NCBI GenBank assembly: GCA_003233475.1
Contig: QILU01000013.1
Coordinates: 1-5,410, forward strand
From: Ahrensia sp.
GTDB lineage: Bacteria; Pseudomonadota; Alphaproteobacteria; Rhizobiales; Rhizobiaceae
DNA: 5,410 bases
Direction of reading: 5' to 3'
In this document: piece by piece, positions 1 through 4,568 of the stretch
Numbering within the stretch: the first letter of the stretch is position 1
How the letters are laid out: the number at the start of each line of letters is the position of its first letter
Notes under the pieces: model-generated
What the model saw: only the letters and a program-made list of their open reading frames with translations
What the model was told of the DNA's origin: nothing
Database searches by the model: none
Position numbers and translations under genes: made by a program

Positions 1-2
1 GC

Positions 3-116
3 GCACCAGAAATTTCCGACCTCGCTTCTTTTGGTGTGGCAAGAGTAAGCTTCGGCCCCGTACCCCACATAAAAGCAATGGCAATGCTGGCAGAATCCTA
101 CAAAGAAGCCACTTAA
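3..116 (+). CDS. C-terminal fragment, isocitrate lyase/PEP mutase family protein (5' end outside window)
   Basis: An open frame enters from the left edge and ends at TAA 114-116, leaving the last 37 residues. The segment LASFGVARVSFGP resembles the last strand of the TIM barrel in isocitrate lyase/phosphoenolpyruvate mutase superfamily proteins, where 'eLaalGvrRvS.G' is followed by a C-terminal helix rich in Ala and Leu, as in HIKAMAMLAESYKEAT here. Family members cleave or rearrange C-C or C-P bonds of 2-oxoacid or phosphonate substrates. The catalytic Asp, Mg ligands and the KKCG-type loop would all lie upstream and cannot be seen, so no substrate can be given. The structured 46-bp repeat starts at the base directly after the stop, and the next gene is convergent. 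The family call rests on a short tail and is moderate; the reading frame itself is convincing. Confidence 0.6.
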   Translation, partial: APEISDLASFGVARVSFGPVPHIKAMAMLAESYKEAT

Positions 117-162
117 AGCCGCTCCCCTTTTGATGGGATCATCAAAAGGATAAAGAGCCGCG
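117..162 (+). repeat. Structured 46-bp repeat, copy 1
   Basis: The element begins at the base right after TAA 114-116. A perfect 10-bp inverted repeat (CCTTTTGATG 126-135 and CATCAAAAGG 140-149) closes a GGAT loop. An outer 4-bp stem pairs GCTC 121-124 with GAGC 155-158. Between the stems lie one unpaired C on the left and ATAAA on the right. It matches the element at 1316-1361 at 39 of 46 positions. No T-run follows on either strand, so it is not a textbook intrinsic terminator, although its place between convergent gene ends suits transcript-end processing or bidirectional termination. I do not recognise a named repeat family. Confidence 0.75.
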
Positions 163-183
163 TAAAAACAAAGCCTTAGAGAG

Positions 184-783
184 TCAGACCCAATCAAAAA
201 CAACGGGCACAACAGAGGCCACAAGTAAAATGGCCATGCCGTAGTTGAAGAAGCGAAGATGGGTCCGGTCTTGTAAGAACAGCCTGAGCCCTTTGCCCAG
301 AGTGACCCAAAGGGAAATAACGGGAAGGTTGACGAGGCCGAAAACAATCGCAACCAAAACAATGGCTGAAAGGCTGCGATCCGTTGCGTAAACACTGATA
401 GCGGTCAGCGCCATCGCCCACGCCTTCGGGTTCACCCATTGAAAAAGTGCCGCCTGAATAAAGCTGAATGGAACACCGGTGCGTTCGTTCTTTTCTTCCG
501 GCGGCAAAGAAGTGGCGATCTTCCACGCGAGGTAAATCAGATAGGTGATGCTGACAATCTTTAGCACTGTGTAGGTGATCGGAAACGCCTCAAACACCCC
601 CATCAAACCAACACCCACAAGCATCACCATAATGGAGAACCCAATTGAGATACCAAACATATGGGGCACGGTGCGGCGAAAACCAAAATTAGCGCCGGAA
701 GCCAACAGCATCAGATTGTTTGGCCCCGGCGTTCCGGAAGACGCAATGGAATAGGCAAGCAATGAGGGGGACAAGAAGATCAT
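184..783 (-). CDS. LysE/RhtB family amino acid exporter
   Basis: This 199-residue, very hydrophobic inner-membrane protein has the normal length of the LysE/RhtB translocator family, whose members export amino acids or related metabolites, probably driven by the proton gradient. Near the N-terminus it has the family signature TPGPNN (residues 18-23). This is followed by GANFGFRR (30-37), HMFGISIGF (41-49), the YLIYLAWKI helix (81-89) and NPKAW (118-122). About six membrane segments can be read, with a charged loop at about 94-103 (PPEEKNERTG). The ATG at 781-783 is the natural start because the hydrophobic first helix and signature follow at once; its ribosome binding site is weak. It diverges from an Lrp/AsnC regulator across 82 bp, a common arrangement in which the regulator senses the exported amino acid. 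The substrate cannot be assigned from sequence. Confidence 0.93.
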   Translation of the reverse strand: MIFLSPSLLAYSIASSGTPGPNNLMLLASGANFGFRRTVPHMFGISIGFSIMVMLVGVGLMGVFEAFPITYTVLKIVSITYLIYLAWKIATSLPPEEKNERTGVPFSFIQAALFQWVNPKAWAMALTAISVYATDRSLSAIVLVAIVFGLVNLPVISLWVTLGKGLRLFLQDRTHLRFFNYGMAILLVASVVPVVFDWV

Positions 784-865
784 AATTCATTTGCTTATTA
801 TGGAGTGGCAAAGACGAAATTATCTTGCTAATACAGCGTTAGATTAAATTTTTGAGCAATGAATC
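784..865. promoter_or_regulatory. Divergent control region between exporter and Lrp/AsnC regulator
   Basis: These 82 AT-rich bases must hold the 5' regions of both divergent genes. A small dyad, CTAA 828-831 and TTAG 839-842 with a 7-base spacer, is a candidate regulator half-site pair. It does not match the E. coli Lrp consensus well. I could not place convincing -35/-10 pairs in either direction. Autoregulation by the adjacent Lrp/AsnC protein is inferred from family habit. Confidence 0.4.
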
Positions 866-1315
866 ATGTATATTGATGAGATAAATGATAGAATATTGCG
901 CGAACTGGAAAAGGACGGCCGCATCAGCAATGCGGAATTAGCCGGGCGGGTGAATCTTTCCCCCTCGGCCTGTTTAAGGCGGGTGCAGGAAATGGAGCGC
1001 CAGGGCATCATCAAAGGCTACCGCGCCATTCTTGACCGCGCCGCAATGGGAAAATCATTCCTTGCCTACATCACCGTCGGCCTGTCAGACCATTCCAAAC
1101 GCGGCCAGGAAAATTTTGAGCGCGCCATGTCCAACGCCCGACAGGTAAGAGAGTGCCACAATATCACCGGCACAGTAGAATATTTGCTGCGGGTCGAGGT
1201 GGAAGATCTAACCGCCTATAAATCATTCCACACCGACGTGCTGGGAACCGTCCCCACAGTAAACGCCATCACCTCATATATAGTCATGGGCTCACCAAAA
1301 GATGAGCGGGCTTAG
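866..1315 (+). CDS. Lrp/AsnC family transcriptional regulator
   Basis: This 149-residue protein has the full two-domain Lrp/AsnC layout. Residues 4-19 (DEINDRILRELEKDGR) form the typical N-terminal helix, and a helix-turn-helix follows at about 20-44 with ISNAELAGRVNLSPSACLRR as its core. A linker (GIIKGYRAILDRAAMG) leads to the RAM ligand-binding and oligomerisation domain from about residue 64, which includes the ITGTVEYLLRV strand (100-110). Such proteins bind DNA as dimers or octamers and respond to amino acids. The ATG at 866 puts the first helix at the usual place; an ATG at 860 in another frame closes within five codons. It lies head-to-head with the LysE-type exporter, so local control of export in response to an amino acid is the simplest reading. 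The effector is unknown. Confidence 0.95.
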   Translation: MYIDEINDRILRELEKDGRISNAELAGRVNLSPSACLRRVQEMERQGIIKGYRAILDRAAMGKSFLAYITVGLSDHSKRGQENFERAMSNARQVRECHNITGTVEYLLRVEVEDLTAYKSFHTDVLGTVPTVNAITSYIVMGSPKDERA

Positions 1316-1361
1316 AACCGTTCCCCTTTTGATGGAACCATCAAGAGGATAAAGAACCGGG
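1316..1361 (+). repeat. Structured 46-bp repeat, copy 2
   Basis: It starts at the base directly after TAG 1313-1315, the same placement as copy 1 relative to its gene. The inner stem pairs 1325-1334 with 1339-1348 around a GAAC loop; one pair is U-G in the plus-strand RNA. The outer stem pairs GTTC 1320-1323 with GAAC 1354-1357, and the asymmetric C / ATAAA internal loop is unchanged. Relative to copy 1, one outer C-G pair has become T-A, so pairing is kept although the sequence changed. No T-run follows. Confidence 0.75.
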
Positions 1362-1375
1362 ATTATCATAAGACA

Positions 1376-1410
1376 AGCCGTTCAGCGTTTCCATAAAACG
1401 CTGAACGGCT
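1376..1410 (-). terminator. Hairpin terminator of the Rid-family gene
   Basis: A perfect 15-bp inverted repeat (1376-1390 and 1396-1410) closes a 5-base loop and begins at the base after the stop codon of the minus-strand gene at 1411. Read in that direction, the stem is followed by TTGTCTTATG, a modest T-rich tail. This fits an intrinsic terminator, possibly leaky because the T-tract is broken. It could also stop the plus-strand Lrp transcript, though no T-run is present on that side. Confidence 0.8.
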
Positions 1411-1839
1411 CTAGCAGTCAGATTCTCGAAATCGATCTTCTGGGATTACAGCTGTCGCAACAATCTCAACGAGGAGATCATCTTCCCAGATTTTTGCGAC
1501 CTGAATGCCAGTAGTTGCTGGTCCGAATTCCCGGTTGAGAATAAAACGGCGTGCCTCAGTGATAGACTTTTTATCCTCCTCACGAACGTAAAACGTCATC
1601 AATGTAACAATGTCGTCCAGTGTACCTCCTGCGGCCTCCAAAATTTTCTTAATATTTAAAAAAGCTGCTTTTGTTTGCGCTGCCGCATCTCCTACATGGA
1701 GAACATTAAAGTCCGCATCCCATGCTACTTGCCCGGAGAGATGTACACGGCGACCGGCGGGCTCAACGACCGCTTGACTCATGGGGTAGTCAGGACTTCG
1801 CCATACCTCACCGATGTTTATATTGACGCGCTTTTTCAT
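1411..1839 (-). CDS. Rid (YjgF/YER057c/UK114) family protein lacking the catalytic Arg
   Basis: This is a 142-residue protein of the small trimeric Rid family, whose best-known member RidA hydrolyses enamine/imine intermediates of amino acid metabolism to keto acids. Family landmarks are RVHLSGQVAWD, QTKAAFLNIKKILEAAGG, DIVTLMTFYVRE and the C-terminal LLVEIVATAVIP. The position of the essential RidA Arg (E. coli R105, context PARSC) is Thr here, in GPATTGIQVAK. It is therefore probably not a classical RidA deaminase and more likely belongs to one of the Rid subfamilies without the Arg, whose functions are unclear. I prefer the ATG at 1837-1839 to the in-frame ATG at 1858-1860 because AAAGG lies 8 bases before the former and nothing similar precedes the latter; the longer form would be 149 residues. 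It ends at a strong hairpin and is probably transcribed alone. Confidence 0.9.
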   Translation of the reverse strand: MKKRVNINIGEVWRSPDYPMSQAVVEPAGRRVHLSGQVAWDADFNVLHVGDAAAQTKAAFLNIKKILEAAGGTLDDIVTLMTFYVREEDKKSITEARRFILNREFGPATTGIQVAKIWEDDLLVEIVATAVIPEDRFRESDC

Positions 1840-1847
1840 GTTGTATG

Positions 1848-1852
1848 CCTTT
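1848..1852 (-). promoter_or_regulatory. Ribosome binding site choosing the start at 1839
   Basis: AAAGG on the minus strand lies 8 bases before the ATG at 1837-1839. It falls inside the frame of the longer alternative that starts at 1860, which has no purine-rich site ahead of it. This supports the shorter Rid protein. Confidence 0.5.
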
Positions 1853-1974
1853 GTGTCCATCGAACAAATTATGAGTTTATCAGCGAACGGTGTCGAGGTC
1901 TTTCAGAATAGTGATCGGCACCGCTTGGCATACCATCTTGGTCCACAAAAGGGTTCGTAGCGGAATTGAAGGAG

Positions 1975-1999
1975 TCGCAAAAACCATGGGTTTTCGCAA
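1975..1999 (-). terminator. Hairpin downstream of the alpha/beta hydrolase gene
   Basis: In the minus-strand RNA, an 11-bp stem including two G-U pairs pairs 1989-1999 with 1975-1985 around a 3-base loop, starting 15 bases after the hydrolase stop. The stem is rich in A-U pairs and the sequence beyond it (CTCCTTC) has no T-run, so termination would be weak or factor-dependent. The rest of 1861-2014 shows no gene or repeat that I could support. Confidence 0.4.
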
Positions 2000-2014
2000 C
2001 AGATAGCCCATTCT

Positions 2015-3022
2015 TCAGTCTTTTAGCTGTGATTTGAATTTTTCGACAATTTTCTCATTTAACACTCGAAGAAATTCTTTTCGGTCGAATCCTTTCGGAT
2101 CACGAGCAGGAATACCTACTTCATCGCGAATCTGTTCCGGGAAAGGAGATAAAAACGCATAATGTTCAATATTTTCTATCACAGAATATTCGTGATTTGC
2201 ACCAAGTGCGCCATTAATATACTCTGCGTGAAAGGGATATTTCAGCACATTGTCAGCACCAGCCCGAATTATCCAGACTGGAGTTGTTACTGAACTCAGA
2301 TCAGTTATCGGCACTCCTACAGGGGCGGCAACAATCGCAAACTTAATTCGGTTGTCCGAAACATCACTGGTCAAATCTACTTCGGGTACATCATAAAAAA
2401 GGCGACGTGCCAGGTTCCCCGCGCGCGACCAAAATCCTGCACTTTTCCCTGTGCAGAATTCTTCGTCTGATTCCTCCTGGGCTATACAATGATCGATCAA
2501 TCGTTGATGTTTTGCTTTAGCACCCAGGGAAAGCAAAATTGTAAGTCCTCCCTGAGAAAAGCCAAATGCACCAATCTTTTCTGAATCAATAATTTGCTTA
2601 AGGGTTTCGTCTGCAAGGATTTTGTCAATTGATGCGCGGACTTCCAACGGGCGAAGTACCAGAATTTCTTGCCGCCCCACTCTCATTAAGTCGTCTGGAT
2701 GGCGCGCCGCCCCAACAACGAATCCTGCATGAACCAGTTGTTGTGCCAATAGGTAATGATTCCAGTCATTTCCACCAAGACCGTGTGAGATAACAACAAG
2801 TGGATAAGAGCCTGAAAGCGGGTTTGCATTAAGTGAAGCGTTTATCAACCACGGGCCAAATTTTGTTGGTTTGCTTAGTTCCGCTGTCGGGTAAAAAACA
2901 CGGGTGGTAAGATTAACCCCAGCTACAGTAAAAGATAAATTGCGAATGCCCATATTCAGCGTCTCTGCGTAAGCAGGCAAAGCGAGCATGAACCCAAGAA
3001 GAGTGGCTAAAAAACGGAGCAA
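2015..3022 (-). CDS. Probable secreted alpha/beta hydrolase (dienelactone hydrolase/PAF-acetylhydrolase-like)
   Basis: This serine hydrolase has an alpha/beta-hydrolase core. In order it shows VVISHGLGGN (oxyanion-hole loop), the nucleophile elbow GAFGFSQGG, the acid-bearing turn RAGADN, and the late NIEHYAFL. The likely triad, numbered from the longest frame, is Ser195, Asp296 and His326. The layout resembles predicted dienelactone hydrolases and bacterial PAF-acetylhydrolase-like esterases; the substrate is unknown. The open frame runs to a TTG at 3137-3139 (374 residues). A TTG at 3020-3022 instead gives 335 residues beginning with a clear signal peptide, LRFLATLLGFMLALPAYA|ET, so I prefer it. 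It has a weak GGA 8 bases upstream, and operator-like repeats sit just outside it. The product is then periplasmic or exported. A 60-residue insert after the nucleophile helix carries Cys218 and Cys229, a possible disulfide. The gene is visibly more AT-rich than the window's flanks (21 of 60 G+C at 2041-2100). It lies downstream of the AAC(3)-like gene. Confidence 0.85.
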   Translation of the reverse strand: MLRFLATLLGFMLALPAYAETLNMGIRNLSFTVAGVNLTTRVFYPTAELSKPTKFGPWLINASLNANPLSGSYPLVVISHGLGGNDWNHYLLAQQLVHAGFVVGAARHPDDLMRVGRQEILVLRPLEVRASIDKILADETLKQIIDSEKIGAFGFSQGGLTILLSLGAKAKHQRLIDHCIAQEESDEEFCTGKSAGFWSRAGNLARRLFYDVPEVDLTSDVSDNRIKFAIVAAPVGVPITDLSSVTTPVWIIRAGADNVLKYPFHAEYINGALGANHEYSVIENIEHYAFLSPFPEQIRDEVGIPARDPKGFDRKEFLRVLNEKIVEKFKSQLKD

Positions 3023-3023
3023 G

Positions 3024-3076
3024 ACAAATATCCAATTGGTAAATTGTACGATAAATAATAGTCGATTGGTATATTG
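3024..3076. promoter_or_regulatory. Operator-like palindrome and tandem repeat upstream of the hydrolase
   Basis: CCAATTGG (3032-3039) is centred in a 24-bp imperfect palindrome (3024-3047) whose outer arms are ACAA and TTGT. ATTGGTAAATTG (3035-3046) overlaps it and recurs as ATTGGTATATTG at 3065-3076, with 11 of 12 bases identical and a 30-bp offset, about three helical turns. The stretch is very AT-rich (19 of 60 G+C at 3001-3060). It lies directly before the preferred TTG start. A binding site for a dimeric regulator is the natural inference, but no matching regulator can be named. Confidence 0.4.
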
Positions 3077-3157
3077 ATACACTGCAACCAACAAAAACAC
3101 TATTTTTTCACCTGAAGTGACCGTCTGCTTTGCTAACAAAATTACCGTTGGGATTAA

Positions 3158-3961
3158 TCAGTGTCGTTCGCCGCTTTGTCTATTGGCGTTGTTGATCCAT
3201 TCGGCAGCAAAGCTAACAAGTGAAGCATAATCACATATTTTACAGTTGGCCCTGCCAAACCTACCAACTGTGACAGCATTTGTATCTTCATATGCGGCAC
3301 CGACCAACGGAAATAGGCGATCCAGGTCATCCGCCACGTCTGGCGTTTCAATCCAAGGTGCATCGTCTGAGCCTTTCTTAAATCGTCTTACTTTTGTTCT
3401 TTTATGATCCGCGAGACTTTCGGCAGTGTGCAGCGCTGAGCATCGGTTCCACTCAACTCCGATCAACAGAATTTTCATCTGGTTTCTAAAACGAAGCTTG
3501 CCAAGAGGTGTATCTGGCCCTGTTGCCCATGCCTGTGAATGTTGAGAGGAATATTCTGTTGCATCCAAGCCATTTAGGCAGATCGACGTTGCTGGGTGAT
3601 CGCTACGTTTCGTCTCTGGCCAGTTCCTAAAGGTCTCGGCAATAATACCCATTCCAGAAGTTGGAGAAGTGTTGATATCAAACCCGGGCACGGCTCTCTC
3701 GATCTCGTGAATGGTATCTTCAGAAAGGTTGGATCGATCAAGATGCGAGGGGAAATAGGCATCTATTGAGAAGCCTGGCATACTTATCAGCCCGTTACCC
3801 CCGACCGTTGACAATAGGGCTTCGACCGCTGCCCGTGGTCCTCCAATAGTTGAGCCTATGGCATTCATAGATGCATGCACGAATAATCCGTCTCCGGGCG
3901 AAACGCCCAATATTCTCAGATCTTCTTTAAGGGTGGTCGCTGAAATAATTCTATCGATCAT
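3158..3961 (-). CDS. AAC(3) family N-acetyltransferase-like protein
   Basis: This 267-residue protein has the length and order of motifs of the aminoglycoside 3-N-acetyltransferase family (Antibiotic_NAT fold), which is unrelated to GNAT enzymes. Visible in order are LFVHASMNAIGSTIGGP (26-42), GNGLISMPGFS (55-65), TSGMGIIAETFR (101-112), RSDHPATSICLNG (119-131), GPDTPLGKL (148-156), and LLIGVEWNRCSALHTAE (165-181) with the conserved His178 and Glu181. Enzymes of this fold transfer an acyl group from acyl-CoA to an amine; some act on drugs, others in natural-product or unknown metabolism. Nothing here proves antibiotic resistance. The ATG at 3959-3961 places the first motif normally, but no clear ribosome binding site precedes it. 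It is the first gene of a minus-strand run into the hydrolase and diverges from a Rid gene across 142 bp. Confidence 0.9.
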   Translation of the reverse strand: MIDRIISATTLKEDLRILGVSPGDGLFVHASMNAIGSTIGGPRAAVEALLSTVGGNGLISMPGFSIDAYFPSHLDRSNLSEDTIHEIERAVPGFDINTSPTSGMGIIAETFRNWPETKRSDHPATSICLNGLDATEYSSQHSQAWATGPDTPLGKLRFRNQMKILLIGVEWNRCSALHTAESLADHKRTKVRRFKKGSDDAPWIETPDVADDLDRLFPLVGAAYEDTNAVTVGRFGRANCKICDYASLVSFAAEWINNANRQSGERH

Positions 3962-4103
3962 GGTCGAAATGTATTTGTTATATTGTGCTGCGGCAACAGA
4001 AGGTTTTTACAGGCTCGAATTGACCTTTCGACGGAGCAATTGACAAACCCGAATACCCGTTCTTCAACACAACGTAAGGAAATCTAACCTGAAGGGAAAT
4101 TCA
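3962..4103. promoter_or_regulatory. Divergent control region between AAC(3)-like and Rid genes
   Basis: The 142-bp gap contains AATTGAC twice in the same orientation, at 4018-4024 and 4038-4044. Their 20-bp offset would put both on the same DNA face. An inverted pair GTCGAAA 3963-3969 and TTTCGAC 4026-4032 spans the minus-strand start region. TTGACA at 4040-4045 looks like a -35 box for the Rid gene, but no good -10 follows at 16-18 bases. On the minus strand TATAAC, near 3977-3982, is a possible -10 for the AAC(3)-like gene. All are suggestions from pattern only. Confidence 0.35.
4092..4096 (+). promoter_or_regulatory. Ribosome binding site for the TTG-initiated Rid gene
   Basis: AAGGG lies 7 bases before TTG 4104-4106. 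It decides the start, since no in-frame ATG exists near the N-terminus; the ATG at 4123 is out of frame. Confidence 0.6.
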
Positions 4104-4457
4104 TTGGTTATTAATCGATACCATGGCCCCGCAAAGGGACACTGCCTCGCAACTTCATACGCCGGGCTCGTATATGCGGTTGCGTATGATCCCATGAAAG
4201 CTGCTGGAATTACTGCGCAAACACGCAATGCGTTAGAATTTCTTGATCAGACCCTGGCAGATGCAGGCAGCGGAAAAAATGCCCTGCTTCAGGCAACAGT
4301 CTATCTGCCCGATATGTCGATGAAGGCGGAAATGGATGCAGTGTGGTGCGACTGGATCGGATCGCCGGAAAACTGGCCGCAAAGAGCCTGCGTCGGTGCC
4401 GAACTGGGTGATGACATTACCTTGATTGAAATAGTAGTGACCGCCGTACAGTTGTGA
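4104..4457 (+). CDS. Rid family protein with conserved RidA-type active site
   Basis: This 117-residue protein belongs to the Rid (YjgF/UK114) family. It shows SYAGLVYAVAYDP, TRNALEFLDQTLADAGSG, LLQATVYLPDM and a final LIEIVVTAVQL. Unlike the Rid protein at 1411-1839, it keeps Arg94 in WPQRACV, aligned with E. coli RidA R105, and Cys96. Glu109 sits 15 residues after the Arg, the same spacing as R105 to E120. Enamine/imine deamination is therefore plausible, though the family also contains members with other roles. Translation starts at TTG, supported by AAGGG 7 bases upstream. It precedes an M20D amidohydrolase on the same strand by 111 bp and diverges from the AAC(3)-like gene. A role in clearing reactive amino-compound intermediates from the same pathway is inferred from this context. 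Confidence 0.9.
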   Translation: MVINRYHGPAKGHCLATSYAGLVYAVAYDPMKAAGITAQTRNALEFLDQTLADAGSGKNALLQATVYLPDMSMKAEMDAVWCDWIGSPENWPQRACVGAELGDDITLIEIVVTAVQL

Positions 4458-4465
4458 TCACTCAG

Positions 4466-4485
4466 GAGGCTAAATCTTAAGCCTC
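4466..4485. other. Small hairpin after the second Rid gene
   Basis: GAGGCT 4466-4471 pairs with AGCCTC 4480-4485 around an 8-base loop, starting 9 bases after the Rid stop. The stem is short and no T-run follows, so it may only reduce readthrough into the amidohydrolase or stabilise the Rid transcript end. Confidence 0.3.
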
Positions 4486-4522
4486 AGACGCAAGCCCATA
4501 TACGAACCCGCAAAAAAATTAT

Positions 4523-4566
4523 ATCCAATAGAATTGCCCACCTCTAAAAAACATGATTGGATCCAA
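4523..4566. promoter_or_regulatory. Inverted-repeat cluster ahead of the amidohydrolase
   Basis: ATCCAAT (4523-4529) and ATTGGAT (4556-4562) form a 7-bp inverted repeat 26 bases apart. The second arm merges into the perfect palindrome TTGGATCCAA (4557-4566), which ends two bases before the ATG at 4569 and covers the presumed ribosome binding site (GGA). Binding there would block translation or transcription of the amidohydrolase. ATATCCAAT (4521-4529) also occurs at 3028-3036 upstream of the hydrolase. Confidence 0.4.
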
Positions 4567-4568
4567 CC

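Noticed and set aside
117..162. Calling the 46-bp repeat a classical intrinsic terminator
   Set aside because: No T-run follows the stem on either strand, and the stem is not G+C-rich. I kept it as a structured repeat.
194..526. Second minus-strand frame of 110 codons inside the exporter gene
   Set aside because: It overlaps the LysE-family frame on the same strand and has no membrane or family features. It is a frame shadow.
1675..1911. Plus-strand reading frame across the first Rid gene
   Set aside because: It lies antisense to a well-supported Rid-family gene, and its translation has no domain features.
1880..2011. 43-codon minus-strand reading frame starting MGYLLRKP just after the hydrolase stop
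   Set aside because: It has no spaced ribosome binding site, no recognisable family, and contains the hairpin at 1975-1999. It is most likely chance reading of intergenic DNA.
3158..3961. Reporting the AAC(3)-like gene as an aminoglycoside resistance gene
   Set aside because: The fold family includes many enzymes with no drug activity. The context is metabolic and there are no resistance-island hallmarks such as an integron, IS or linked resistance genes.
3858..4043. 61-codon plus-strand frame over the AAC(3)-like start
   Set aside because: It is antisense to the N-terminus of the AAC(3)-like gene and runs through the divergent control region, with no recognisable product.
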